From JBKPCD01 sp046727175 (GTDB lineage: Bacteria; Acidobacteriota; Vicinamibacteria; Vicinamibacterales; 2-12-FULL-66-21), in NCBI GenBank assembly GCA_046727175.1, contig JBKPCD010000037.1, positions 62,001 through 126,000 of the forward strand: a stretch of DNA of 64,000 nt, given 5' to 3'. A model generated the notes under the pieces. The model had not been told where the DNA came from, ran no database searches, and saw only the letters and a program-made list of their open reading frames with translations. The translations under genes and the position numbers were made by a program. Shown here piece by piece: positions 26,329-34,165 of the stretch (position 1 is its first letter; each line of letters starts with the position of its first letter).

Positions 26329-27195
26329 ATGGCCACGCTTCTCGATGCGCTCACGTCCGCCCAGACGGTCATCGCAGCGGAGCTCCGCCCGCCCCGTGCC
26401 GAGCTAGAGACCGCGGCAAGCATGGATGCCTGGATCGATACCTATCACGCGGTCAGGAGCCTCACGCGCGAAGGGACGTTCGTCTTCCTCACGGACAGCG
26501 CCGTCGGGCTGAAGGAAGAAGACAACCTCCGGCACCTGGTCATCAATCTTGGAACGGATGTACCTCGCGCGTTGGTTGTGCCGTTCCTGACGTGCAAACA
26601 TCCATTCGATTACTGTGTGGCCTACGCCGATCGGGCGCAGCAGCACGGGTTCGACGCTCTCGTCGTCCTCGGCGGCGACACGTCCGTCGGCGAACCGCGA
26701 TGCGTGCCGCACGCGTGGCAGTTACGGGAAGAGATTCGGCGGCATCAGCCCGGGCTCGCTCTCGGCGGGTGGGCGAACCCGCACGCGGACGTGACCGCAC
26801 AAGTGCGGCATCTCCTCGACAATCACGTGAATGCCGAATTCTTCCTGACGCAGATCGTGTCGCATCACAGCCGCGACCGCGTCGCGCGTTTTCTCCACGA
26901 AGCCGACCGGCGCGGCCTCTCGATGCCTGGCGTCTTCGGCGTGTTCTATTACCGATCGGCCAATCGCAAGACGCTCGACCTCCTCAGGAGCTTCCTGCCG
27001 GTGCCGGCCGAAGAGTTGACGAGTGAATTTGGAGAAGGCGCGACGGCTGACGAGATCTGCGCAAGATCGATCCGCGAACTCTCGGCCGCAGGTGCGCGCC
27101 ACTTCTACATCAGCAACCTTCCGGTCGCGCGAGCCGCCGGCACGTTGGCGCGGATTCTGACGCTCGCGCGCGGTGAAAGCCGGCTCAGGGCTTAG
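26329..27195 (+). CDS. Methylenetetrahydrofolate reductase-like protein
   Basis: 288 residues from the ATG at 26329; an ATG at 26302 is possible but overlaps the divergent gene. It has the TIM-barrel features of the MetF family: AELRPPRAE near the N-terminus (MetF EFFPPK-like), FVFLTDSAVG, LVVLGGDTSVG and GGWANPHAD, and a late HFYISNLP. It is shorter and more divergent than typical MetF, so the reaction (flavin-dependent reduction of methylene-THF) is likely but not certain. The stop lies inside a small palindrome that also encodes the last residues SRLRA. Confidence 0.7.
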   Translation: MATLLDALTSAQTVIAAELRPPRAELETAASMDAWIDTYHAVRSLTREGTFVFLTDSAVGLKEEDNLRHLVINLGTDVPRALVVPFLTCKHPFDYCVAYADRAQQHGFDALVVLGGDTSVGEPRCVPHAWQLREEIRRHQPGLALGGWANPHADVTAQVRHLLDNHVNAEFFLTQIVSHHSRDRVARFLHEADRRGLSMPGVFGVFYYRSANRKTLDLLRSFLPVPAEELTSEFGEGATADEICARSIRELSAAGARHFYISNLPVARAAGTLARILTLARGESRLRA

Positions 27196-27210
27196 CGCAG
27201 CCAAGAGCCG
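27181..27210. repeat. Small palindrome of the GGCTCAGGGCTTTGGG word
   Basis: CGGCTCAGGGCTTAG pairs with CAGCCAAGAGCCG between the converging MetF-like and RES genes. The MetF-like stop codon lies inside the left arm. Confidence 0.65.
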
Positions 27211-27744
27211 TCACGATCGAAAGTGTCGAACTCTCGTGAGCAAATCGCGCGGCGGGGATCCCTGTTCCACGACTTTCCATCCGATCAGATCGTCGGGCGG
27301 TCCGAAGACGACGACGACCCGGCCGTCGCGGGGTGGGGCTGGGCGCTCGACGCCCCGGACGACCTCGCAGCCGCCAGCGCTTCCCTGACGTAACGCGGCC
27401 GACGCGGCAATGAGCCGCCCGACGCCCTTCGCCCTCAGGCCGGCCGCGTGCGCCTGACACCTCGGATAGGTTTCGCGCGCACCAGTAATGATCGCATTCG
27501 GCAACGAGACGGGCTGCGGCCGCTGGTCACCAATTTCGACCGCCCAGAGGGCCCTGCGAATCGTGTCGATGTCCTCGGGCTCCGTGATCTCTTCGTGCCG
27601 CAGCAGCTCGGCCCACGCTCCATCGGGCGTCTCCGCGAAGTAGTGGGCCGGACCGTCTCCCTCGGCATGCCAGCGGCCGGCTGGCTGCGATGCGTCGCTC
27701 CAGAGAAACGGAAATCTCGGGTCGGCCTGACGGAAGACGATCAT
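27211..27744 (-). CDS. RES-domain toxin
   Basis: 177 residues from the ATG at 27744, which overlaps the antitoxin stop as ATGA. The RES features are FRQADPRFPFLWSDASQPAGRWH at the start, then GPAHYFAETPDGAWAELLRHE, matching the family pattern of a conserved Arg, an aromatic-rich strand and a Glu after a small helix. Characterised RES toxins (MbcT, ParT) degrade NAD+ or ADP-ribosylate targets and stop growth until neutralised. It is encoded directly after its Xre partner, the usual order. Confidence 0.82.
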   Translation of the reverse strand: MIVFRQADPRFPFLWSDASQPAGRWHAEGDGPAHYFAETPDGAWAELLRHEEITEPEDIDTIRRALWAVEIGDQRPQPVSLPNAIITGARETYPRCQAHAAGLRAKGVGRLIAASAALRQGSAGGCEVVRGVERPAPPRDGRVVVVFGPPDDLIGWKVVEQGSPPRDLLTRVRHFRS

Positions 27745-28361
27745 GTGGCAGATAACGTGACGACCGACTCGGCAAGTGCGCGGATCTTCTGCGGACCCTC
27801 CTCTTCGGGGCTCCACTCACCACTGAGGAGCGCGGCCGGCGTCTTGTCGTTGAGCGCCGTGCGACGCCGGCCGAACCAGCGCCGGATGCCGACATCGTTG
27901 TACGCGCCAGCAAGATCGCCCACGATCAACGCGAGATGGTGCAGCCGTGCCGCGACATCGTCGGGCGTGTCACGGGATCCCGACAGATACCGGCGCAGAC
28001 TCGACACCGAAATCCCGAGTAACGACGCCAGGAGATCGGTCTCGAGGACGCGCGACACCGCCGGCCATTCGTACTTGGGAACCGGCGAGGCCTCGAGCGC
28101 GGCGATCACGACGCGCAGGATCGACGACACCTCTTCCGGTGACGGCACCTCTACGTTGTCGAACCGCAGCGCGCGATCGCGCGCGATACCAGCTTCCCGC
28201 ACGCGTTGCACGAGGCGCGAGACGTCCCCGGTCTCCAGACGACGTGCGTCCGCGGGGAGGAGGCCCATGGCCTCCGCCTTCCGCCATGCTTCGAAGGCAA
28301 GCGCCCGGACAGGCCGCGCCAGCATCGGACTTGACTTGGACGCTATTTGGACTTCTGCCAT
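27741..28361 (-). CDS. Xre/MbcA/ParS-type antitoxin
   Basis: 206 residues from the ATG at 28361; the next upstream option is a TTG at 28397. The C-terminal part has the MbcA/ParS toxin-binding domain (DUF2384-like): YNDVGIRRWFGRRRTALNDKTPAALLSGEW. The middle contains a helix-turn-helix-like region (LLASLLGISVSSLRRYLSGSRDTPDDVAARLHHL). The N-terminal extension of about 70 residues is longer than in the smallest antitoxins. It should neutralise the RES toxin and repress the pair. Confidence 0.82.
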   Translation of the reverse strand: MAEVQIASKSSPMLARPVRALAFEAWRKAEAMGLLPADARRLETGDVSRLVQRVREAGIARDRALRFDNVEVPSPEEVSSILRVVIAALEASPVPKYEWPAVSRVLETDLLASLLGISVSSLRRYLSGSRDTPDDVAARLHHLALIVGDLAGAYNDVGIRRWFGRRRTALNDKTPAALLSGEWSPEEEGPQKIRALAESVVTLSAT

Positions 28362-28410
28362 CTCCCAAATCGTATCCTGGCTGGCGCCCGGCGTCAAGGC
28401 CGACGAACCA

Positions 28411-28493
28411 GGGGTTCAAGGTCCAGGTTCCGCGCTATGCTTCCTGCGCCATGAGCTCGGCAAATCATCGAACCTGAACCTTGAACCTGAACG
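28411..28493. repeat. Reiterated-word palindrome (GGTTCAAGGTTCAGG word), divergent gap
   Basis: The left arm GGGGTTCAAGGTCCAGGTTC at 28411-28430 pairs with GAACCTGAACCTTGAACCTG at 28470-28489. The right arm abuts the ATG at 28494, so it occupies the place of the ribosome-binding site of that gene. It is one of the few such elements between divergent genes. Confidence 0.8.
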
Positions 28494-29138
28494 ATGTCTC
28501 GTCATTTTCGTGCGGGCGAATCACTCGAAGACTTCTGCAGAGCGTGCAGGACCGACCGTATGCATACCGTCGTGGCCGCCGATCCCGACGGCATCCCACT
28601 TCGTGTGGTTTGCGGATACTGTCACAGCGAGCACAACTATCGCGGGGGACCCCGAGTGGCGACGGGATCCGAAACGATCGATGTCGGTGCCGGAACGACC
28701 GTATCGCGCGAGCCGCGGACGAAGACGCGGCCCGCCCGTGAGCCGTTTCCGATCGTCAGCGACCGTGAAAGAGTGGGAGCGCCAATGAGCGATCTGACGG
28801 GAACCGATATCGAACTGCTGCTGCGGCGCGTGATTCGCGAGGAGACCGGCATTTCTCCCGTCGTGCCTTCGGAAAAGTGGCGGAACGGCACGCTCGTGCT
28901 GCGGCCGGGAACGCCAGGACTCCAGGAGAAGACCTGGCCGATCGAATCGTTCTTTCACAAAGTCGTCATGCTGCGCAATCGGTTACGTACGCTGGAGCAG
29001 CAGGTCAACGCGACCGATATCCCCGAAGACGTCAAGATCAAGTTGCAGGGCTACATCAGCGGCTGCTACGGCTCGCTTACCAGCTTCAATGTGCTGTTCG
29101 CCGACGAAGAGGATCAGTTCAAGGGCACTGGAGAGTGA
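28494..29138 (+). CDS. Zinc-ribbon-containing conserved hypothetical protein
   Basis: 214 residues. The N-terminus holds two Cys pairs, CRAC at about 15-18 and CGYCHSEH at about 40-47, giving a zinc-ribbon. A flexible basic/Pro-rich linker (about 50-95) leads to a helical C-terminal domain (TDIELLLRRVIREETG, then KVVMLRNRLRTLEQQVNA). The family is unknown to me; a nucleic-acid or protein-binding role is a guess. The repeat at 28411 reaches the start codon, so initiation may be unusual. A second zinc-ribbon gene is at 63667. Confidence 0.65.
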   Translation: MSRHFRAGESLEDFCRACRTDRMHTVVAADPDGIPLRVVCGYCHSEHNYRGGPRVATGSETIDVGAGTTVSREPRTKTRPAREPFPIVSDRERVGAPMSDLTGTDIELLLRRVIREETGISPVVPSEKWRNGTLVLRPGTPGLQEKTWPIESFFHKVVMLRNRLRTLEQQVNATDIPEDVKIKLQGYISGCYGSLTSFNVLFADEEDQFKGTGE

Positions 29139-29231
29139 TGCTCGCGGCCAGTGCCCGGTGGCCGGGGACCGGACGCCTGGAACGGGACCCTGTGAACCGG
29201 GAACCTGTTCACCTCATGTAACATCATCTCC
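29139..29231. promoter_or_regulatory. Co-directional gap with GGGACC/GGGAACC words and TAACAT
   Basis: Weak copies of a CCGGGAACC-type word occur at about 29150-29212. TAACAT at 29219-29224 is seven bases before the ATG at 29232, again without a ribosome-binding site. Confidence 0.35.
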
Positions 29232-30434
29232 ATGGCGCAGTATCTCGATTCCGTCCCCTTCTCCGGCATCATCCGCATTCGCGACATGATGTACGGGGTC
29301 AAGGACCCCTTCCGGCTGGATCAAGGCGACGTCAGCTTCGACGCACCGGATACGGTGAAGGACGCGATGCGGCGCGCCATCGACGAGAACCGGACCCATT
29401 ACCTCCAGACGACCGGTGTGCCGCGACTGCTCGAACTGCTTGCAGCGAAGCTGCGCACGGTCAACGGAATCCCCGTTGGCGCTTCCGACGAAATCATGGT
29501 GACCACGGGCGGGATACACGCGTTGTATCTCTTGTGTCAGGCCCTGCTGGAACCTGGCGACGAGGTGGTCATGCCGGATCCGGAGTGGCCGCCGGCCGCA
29601 GGAAACATTCTGGCCGCGCGCGGGATTCCCGTCCCGTGTTCGCTGCACGAGCGTGTCGGCTGGCGCTTCGATCTCGCGGAGCTCGAGTCGAAAATCACGC
29701 CGCGCACGCGGGCGATCTACGTCAACTCTCCGCAGAACCCGACTGGCGGAGTGCTGACCCGCGAGGACATCGAACGAATCGCCGCGGTCGCACGCGCGCA
29801 CGATATCTGGGTGATTTCGGACGAGGCGTACGAGGACGTCGTCTTCGAGGGCGCCCAACATGTGAGCGCCGCGTCGCTGCCGGGCATGTACGAGCGGACG
29901 CTGTCGTTCTTCACGTTCAGCAAGACGTACGCGATGACGGGTCTTCGACTCGGATACGTCGTCGCCCGCGACCCGAAGCTGCGCGAGCGCATGAAGAAGG
30001 TGCTCTTTTACACGGCCAGTAACATATCGTCCGTGGTGCAGTATGGCGGCATCGGCGCGCTCGAAGGATCGCAGGCGTGCATCGAGGCGTTCCGAACCGA
30101 GCTCCAGCATCGACGGGATCTGTTCTACGCGGGCATCCGCGAGCACGCGGCCGGCGTGCTGAGTGGAGAACCACCAAGAGGCGCGTTCTACGCGTTTCTC
30201 CGGATCGATCCGTCGTGGCGCGCCAATCGCGAGAACCGGTCCGAGTCGCTTTCCTGGGCCATGGCCGAGTACCTCATCTCGCAGGGCCGCATCGGGTGTG
30301 TTCCGGGCGTCGACTTCGGCGCGAACGGGGAGGGATACATCAGGTTCTGCTTCGCACGCGATCGGCGAGAGCTCACCGGCGCGCTCGAGTCGATGAAGGG
30401 ACTGTTCGGGGAGAAAGAGCGGCTCAGGGCCTAA
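29232..30434 (+). CDS. Class I/II pyridoxal-phosphate aminotransferase
   Basis: 400 residues of fold-type I. Recognisable regions are THYLQTTGVPRLLELLAAKL, VTTGGIHALYLL, VNSPQNPTGGVLTRED (Asn of NPTG), ISDEAYEDVVFEG and the PLP Lys in FSKTYAMTGLRLGYVVA. This is the AspC-like family acting on amino acids and 2-oxo acids; the substrate is not clear. The last residues (KERLRA) and the stop are encoded by an arm of the palindrome at 30421. Confidence 0.9.
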   Translation: MAQYLDSVPFSGIIRIRDMMYGVKDPFRLDQGDVSFDAPDTVKDAMRRAIDENRTHYLQTTGVPRLLELLAAKLRTVNGIPVGASDEIMVTTGGIHALYLLCQALLEPGDEVVMPDPEWPPAAGNILAARGIPVPCSLHERVGWRFDLAELESKITPRTRAIYVNSPQNPTGGVLTREDIERIAAVARAHDIWVISDEAYEDVVFEGAQHVSAASLPGMYERTLSFFTFSKTYAMTGLRLGYVVARDPKLRERMKKVLFYTASNISSVVQYGGIGALEGSQACIEAFRTELQHRRDLFYAGIREHAAGVLSGEPPRGAFYAFLRIDPSWRANRENRSESLSWAMAEYLISQGRIGCVPGVDFGANGEGYIRFCFARDRRELTGALESMKGLFGEKERLRA

Positions 30435-30468
30435 GGCTCTGGGCTTTGGCGCCCAGAGCCCTGAGCCC
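30421..30468. repeat. Palindrome of the GGCTCAGGGCTTTGGG word, convergent junction
   Basis: GGCTCAGGGC and CTCTGGGC on the left pair with GCCCAGAGCCCTGAGCC on the right. It separates the aminotransferase from the SDR gene; the stop codon of the first is inside the left arm and that of the second follows the right arm at once. Confidence 0.85.
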
Positions 30469-30469
30469 A

Positions 30470-31210
30470 TCACTTGACGTGCCGGCCGCCGTCGACTCGA
30501 ATCGTCTCGCCTGCGGTGAAATCGGATTCGAGGAGGAACACCACCGCGCGCGCGATTTCTCCCTCGCCGCCCCATTTGCCTACGGGCGTCGCGGCCTCGA
30601 CGGCGGTCAGCTCCTCGTCACTGATGCCTTCGGGGGGAATGATTGGTCCTGGCGCAATCGCGTTGACCAGGATGCGATCGCCCGCGAGCTCCAGCGCGAG
30701 CGCTTCGGTGAGTCCGATGACGCCTCGCTTGGCGACGTAGTACGGCAGGTATCCTCGATACCGCGGCCGACCGCTCGCGGCAATCCAGTCGGCGAAGTTT
30801 ATGATTCGTCCTTCTCCTGCTCTTCGCATGTACGGGACAGCCGCGCGCGAACACAGGAACGCCGCGCGTAGGTCCACGTTCACCACTGCGTTCCACACCC
30901 CGTCGTCTGTCTCATCGAACGGCGACGTGGCGTAGACCGACGCAAGGTTGAGGAGGACATCCAGCCGACTCATTGCGTCGGCCGCCTGTCGAACGAGCAA
31001 CGCGCAGTCCTCCGCCCGGGACAAATCGACCTGGAAGACGAAGGCGCGGCGGCCGAGCGCGCGCACGTCGTCAGCCGCAGCCTCCGCTTCGCTCTTCGAG
31101 CGCAGATACGACAGCGCGACGTCCATGCCGCGACGCGCGAGCTCGGTCGCAATCTTCGCGCCCATGCGCTTGCCGCCGGTGATCAGCGCAGCTTTGTCTG
31201 TGAGGATCAT
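30470..31210 (-). CDS. Short-chain dehydrogenase/reductase
   Basis: 246 residues of classical SDR size. The cofactor motif is TGGKRMGAKIA, a variant TGxxxGxG with the basic residue typical of NADP users and pteridine-reductase-like members. The NNAG-like position reads NLAS, the catalytic Ser region is FADWIAASGRP and the YxxxK motif is YYVAKRG. The C-terminus ends with IRVDGGRHVK. Substrate unknown; the TGGKRMG start resembles FabG/FolM-type reductases. Confidence 0.88.
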   Translation of the reverse strand: MILTDKAALITGGKRMGAKIATELARRGMDVALSYLRSKSEAEAAADDVRALGRRAFVFQVDLSRAEDCALLVRQAADAMSRLDVLLNLASVYATSPFDETDDGVWNAVVNVDLRAAFLCSRAAVPYMRRAGEGRIINFADWIAASGRPRYRGYLPYYVAKRGVIGLTEALALELAGDRILVNAIAPGPIIPPEGISDEELTAVEAATPVGKWGGEGEIARAVVFLLESDFTAGETIRVDGGRHVK

Positions 31211-31219
31211 GCAGGGAAT

Positions 31220-31288
31220 GGCTCAAGGCTCTTGGCTTGGCTCTCGGCTCTGAGCGTGTCCAGAGCCCAAAGCCTGAAGCCAAAAGCC
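31220..31288. repeat. Palindrome of the GGCTCAGGGCTTTGGG word
   Basis: The left arm 31220-31252 (GGCTCAAGGCTCTTGGCTTG then GCTCTCGGCTC) pairs with 31261-31288 (CAGAGCCCAAAGCCTGAAGC). It lies between the SDR start and the end of the secreted-protein gene, both minus strand. Confidence 0.8.
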
Positions 31289-31295
31289 GATCACT

Positions 31296-32015
31296 CTACG
31301 CTTCGATCTTCCCCACGAGCACGACGCCGAACTTCAGCGCGCCGCTCTGGCCGCCGCGGTCAACGGGGACCTGCATGATGATCGCGTCGTGACCGAGCTC
31401 GGTCTTGTGCGACTGCAGCGGCGCTTCGGTCGCGACCGGTGGGTCGATGCTCCACACACCCGGATGCGAGCCGCCGATCGACTGCTTCGACAAGTCGACG
31501 GTCCCGTCGTGCCCCTGTGGCGCCGGATCCTTGTCCACTGTCGCCGGACTGAGCAGCAGGAACTCGCGGAATGGCGACACGCCAAGGTGATCGCCGTTGC
31601 TCGGCTGAATGCCGTATCGCAGCGTGTATACCGCCGGCTTCAGGTTTCGTCCGCGGATGTCACGGTAGTTGCCTGACAAGCGCACAGCGCCGATCAGTGC
31701 GCCTTCCTCGACATCCCCCCAGGAAGGTGCGCCGGATCCTGCTTTCATCGGCAGCGCCTTGACCCACCAGAAATCGAGTGTCACTCCTCCGCTCGTTACT
31801 CGCACGCCGTCGTCCGACAGCTGCGACGAGATGGGCGCGGCCAGCTCGGAGGGTGCCGGAGATTTTTGCGCCACGGCGGTCAGACCGGATCCCTGACCGG
31901 CCGAGAGGTTGTGCGATGCCAGCAGCACCGCGCAGAAGATCAGTAGGGGCGCCGCAGGCGCGCCGCGCCGGAGCGGAGCGGGGCAGCGGGGTCCCCGGAA
32001 AAGTTTGTGTCGCAT
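31296..32015 (-). CDS. Secreted protein of unknown function with a repeat-derived signal-peptide n-region
   Basis: 239 residues from the ATG at 32015, preceded by GAGGA almost touching the start. The signal peptide has a hydrophobic core LLIFCAVLLASHNLSA, but residues about 6-24 before it (FRGPRCPAPLRRGAPAAPL) are encoded by the GC-rich repeat K3. The mature part is beta-rich: TLDFWWVKALPM, YTLRYGIQPSNGDHLG and a C-terminal FGVVLVGKIEA. No family is recognised. It lies downstream of the DUF1326 gene and its terminator. Confidence 0.65.
   Translation of the reverse strand: MRHKLFRGPRCPAPLRRGAPAAPLLIFCAVLLASHNLSAGQGSGLTAVAQKSPAPSELAAPISSQLSDDGVRVTSGGVTLDFWWVKALPMKAGSGAPSWGDVEEGALIGAVRLSGNYRDIRGRNLKPAVYTLRYGIQPSNGDHLGVSPFREFLLLSPATVDKDPAPQGHDGTVDLSKQSIGGSHPGVWSIDPPVATEAPLQSHKTELGHDAIIMQVPVDRGGQSGALKFGVVLVGKIEA
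31945..31999. repeat. GC-rich repeat copy K3, inside the signal-peptide region
   Basis: It contains GCGCCGCAGGCGCGCC, the core CGCCGGAGCGGAGCGGGGC and GGGGTCCCCGG, in the same order as copy K2 but shortened. Read on the minus strand it is in frame and supplies residues about 6-24 of the secreted protein. Confidence 0.82.
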
Positions 32016-32023
32016 GTCCTCAC

Positions 32024-32052
32024 AAAAAAAGGCGCCGAAGAACACGGCGCCT
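32024..32052 (-). terminator. Canonical intrinsic terminator after the DUF1326 gene
   Basis: On the minus strand, AGGCGCCG-loop-CGGCGCCT is followed by a run of seven T. It lies about 25 bases after the DUF1326 stop and is the only textbook Rho-independent terminator I found, in contrast with the repeat structures elsewhere. Confidence 0.9.
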
Positions 32053-32077
32053 CTACATCCTTCCCCGACGATTGCAG

Positions 32078-32746
32078 CTACCGGCTGTAGCTGAACGTTC
32101 CGAAGAACGAGGACTTCCGGTCGACCTGTTTCCACTGCGTGCCGAGCGCCGAACCCGACCACGACTGCGATCGCGTCATGCCGAGCGCCGGGTCGTCCAC
32201 GCGTGCAAGCGGATCGAACCACTGGATCGCGCCGCAGTCCGGCGAGTGCTTGACTTCGGTCGCGACGTCAACGTTCGCGGGTCCGGCGGACACAGCAATG
32301 TGGCCGTCGCCTTTCCAGAAGGAGATCGGCACACTGCGCGACTCGACGACATCCGCCACGTACTTCGGAGCGAGCGACGACGCGAGGGTCATCAATGCGT
32401 CGCGTTGTGCCGACGACGCGCGGCTGTCGGTCAGGATGACGGACTTGATCGTCGTAGGGGACGCTCCGCCGAGCTGATACGTTCCAAGATTCACGTCAGC
32501 AGCGACCACTGCAACAATCGACAGACCGTCGAGCGCAACGCCGTTGACGCTGCCCTCCGCGACCCTCCACGCCAGAATCGCTTCGCGTCCCGAGGTTTCT
32601 CCCTCGCTGCCCATCGTGCAACCGCCAGTGAACACCTCGGCGGTTCGCGCTTCGATGTAGTCGCCCCGGACGACCGGACCGGCAGCCCGCGAACTCATGC
32701 CGGCCGCGACCACGAATGCCGCCGCGAGTGCAAGTGTCTGTTTCAT
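32078..32746 (-). CDS. DUF1326 family protein, secreted
   Basis: 222 residues with a signal peptide (MKQTLALAAAFVVAAGMSSRA). The DUF1326 pattern GDYIEARTAEVFTGGCTMGSE is at the mature N-terminus, then ILAWRVAEGSVNGVALDGLSIVAVVAADVNLGTYQ and the late CGAIQWFDPLA. The biochemical function of the family is not established. A TATAAT on the minus strand near 32770 lies about 20 bases upstream, followed by GAGG, so a conventional short leader is likely here. Confidence 0.85.
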   Translation of the reverse strand: MKQTLALAAAFVVAAGMSSRAAGPVVRGDYIEARTAEVFTGGCTMGSEGETSGREAILAWRVAEGSVNGVALDGLSIVAVVAADVNLGTYQLGGASPTTIKSVILTDSRASSAQRDALMTLASSLAPKYVADVVESRSVPISFWKGDGHIAVSAGPANVDVATEVKHSPDCGAIQWFDPLARVDDPALGMTRSQSWSGSALGTQWKQVDRKSSFFGTFSYSR

Positions 32747-32863
32747 TGCGATTACCTCATTCAGGACGATTATACCGAACTGACCGCCTGTGTCCGTGCC
32801 TGCCTCGTGCTTGTGCCTCGCACGAGCTGGCGCGGCTCTTCGATGGTGCGTCGGGTCTTGTGA

Positions 32864-33091
32864 TCACTTTTCACAACACCCTCGCCCCAGAACGCAATCC
32901 CGCGCATTCACAGGATCGCCATCCGGTCCGAAGGCTTTCTGCGTACGAACGCACCAGAACGAAGATGAGCCGAGATATTCGTGATAGTCGGCCTCGATCG
33001 ATCCCTCGGGAAGGACATACATGCCCTTGTGCCGGAGATTCGTGCAATGCAGCGGCGACACGTGTCGTGACGAGAGAGGTGGATGATCCAT
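32864..33091 (-). CDS. Small Cys-rich protein at the end of the molybdenum hydroxylase operon
   Basis: 75 residues starting only four bases after the PaoB-like stop, so it is almost certainly translated from the same transcript. Five Cys residues are seen: LHC, FWCVRTQK, ARDC and GRGCC. The stretch CVRTQKAFGPDGDPVNARDC looks like a conserved metal- or disulfide-binding element. No signal peptide. I do not know the family. A role in assembly or electron transfer of the hydroxylase is conjecture based on position and Cys content. Confidence 0.65.
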   Translation of the reverse strand: MDHPPLSSRHVSPLHCTNLRHKGMYVLPEGSIEADYHEYLGSSSFWCVRTQKAFGPDGDPVNARDCVLGRGCCEK

Positions 33092-33095
33092 ATCG

Positions 33096-34079
33096 CTACA
33101 CCGTTTTCAATCCGCCGGCCTTCATGATGGCACGCTTCACGGCCGTGCGAGTCAGCTGGACTTTGTATGCGTTATTGCTCATCGGTTTGGCACCTTGCAC
33201 GGCCGCCTCGGCGGCTGCCGTCGCAGTTTCCTGCGACAAGGGCTTGCCCGACAGTGCGTTCTCCGCAGCCGACGAACGCCACGGGATCGGCGCGACGGCC
33301 CCAATGATCACGCGTGCGCCACGAATCGTCTGACCGGCGATCGTCAAGGCTACCGAGGCACTGGCCATCGGCCAGTCGTGCGACTGCTTGAATCGGATCT
33401 CGTATGTGGCGCTCTTGACTGCGCCGGGCGCCGGAAGGATCACGTGCGTGAGCAGCTCGTTCGGCGCGAGCACGGTTTCGCCGAACATGTTCTTGTCCGG
33501 CATGACGAAGTAGTCCCCGGCCGCAACCTCACGCTCGCCGGCGGGACCCACGATGCGGAACCGTGCGTCCAGCGCGATGGCAGGAACGGCAAGGCTGGAC
33601 GGATGGATGATGTGGCACGGCCCGCCGCCGAATATCGCGTGGAACTCGTTCTCGCCGTCGACCGCGAAGCAACGAGAGCCGCCCTTCTTGAGGCAGTTGA
33701 ACTCCTCGTTGCGGAAGTACCAACATCGCGGACGCTGATTGAGGTTGCCGCCGACCGTTCCCGCGTTGCGGATCTGCGGGGTGCCGATTTCTTCGGCAGC
33801 TTGAACCAGCGCGGGATAAAGACGCGCGACATCGGCATTCGCAATGAGCTCACTGAGTGTCACTGCCGCGCCAATGCGCAAGCCGCCGTCCGCGGTCTTC
33901 TGGATCCGGCGATCGAGGTTCTTCACGTTGACGACGCGCTCGGGCTGCGCGATGTAGTCCTTCATCAACGCGATCAGATCCATGCCGCCGGCGAGCGGCA
34001 GGACGCGATCGCGATCGGGGCTCAGGGCCGCGATGGCTTCCTTCTCGTTGGCGGCGTTGACGTAGGCAAAAGACCTCAC
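33096..34079 (-). CDS. FAD-binding subunit of a molybdenum hydroxylase, with [4Fe-4S] loop (PaoB-like)
   Basis: 327 residues from a GTG at 34079, with GGGAGG correctly spaced. The FAD motifs are PLAGGMDLIALMK and RNAGTVGGNLNQRPRC. A Cys-rich loop follows (CWYFRNEEFNC, SRC, GPC), matching the extra [4Fe-4S] cluster of E. coli PaoB (YagS) and 4-hydroxybenzoyl-CoA reductase. FAD and the cluster would pass electrons from the molybdenum site to an acceptor. It follows the molybdenum subunit gene by 86 bases. Confidence 0.9.
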   Translation of the reverse strand: MRSFAYVNAANEKEAIAALSPDRDRVLPLAGGMDLIALMKDYIAQPERVVNVKNLDRRIQKTADGGLRIGAAVTLSELIANADVARLYPALVQAAEEIGTPQIRNAGTVGGNLNQRPRCWYFRNEEFNCLKKGGSRCFAVDGENEFHAIFGGGPCHIIHPSSLAVPAIALDARFRIVGPAGEREVAAGDYFVMPDKNMFGETVLAPNELLTHVILPAPGAVKSATYEIRFKQSHDWPMASASVALTIAGQTIRGARVIIGAVAPIPWRSSAAENALSGKPLSQETATAAAEAAVQGAKPMSNNAYKVQLTRTAVKRAIMKAGGLKTV

Positions 34080-34128
34080 GGCAATCCTCCCAGAACTTCT
34101 CAGTTCCGTTTCACGACGTTCGCTCGAC

Positions 34129-34160
34129 TGGCCCAAAGGCAAAAGCCCTGAGCCCAAGCC
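34129..34160. repeat. One-armed copy of the GGCTCAGGGCTTTGGG word
   Basis: GGCCCAAAGGCAAAAGCCCT and GAGCCCAAGCC lie between the PaoB-like start and the end of the molybdenum subunit gene, within the operon. No opposite arm is present, so it need not stop transcription. Confidence 0.6.
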
Positions 34161-34165
34161 TGATC

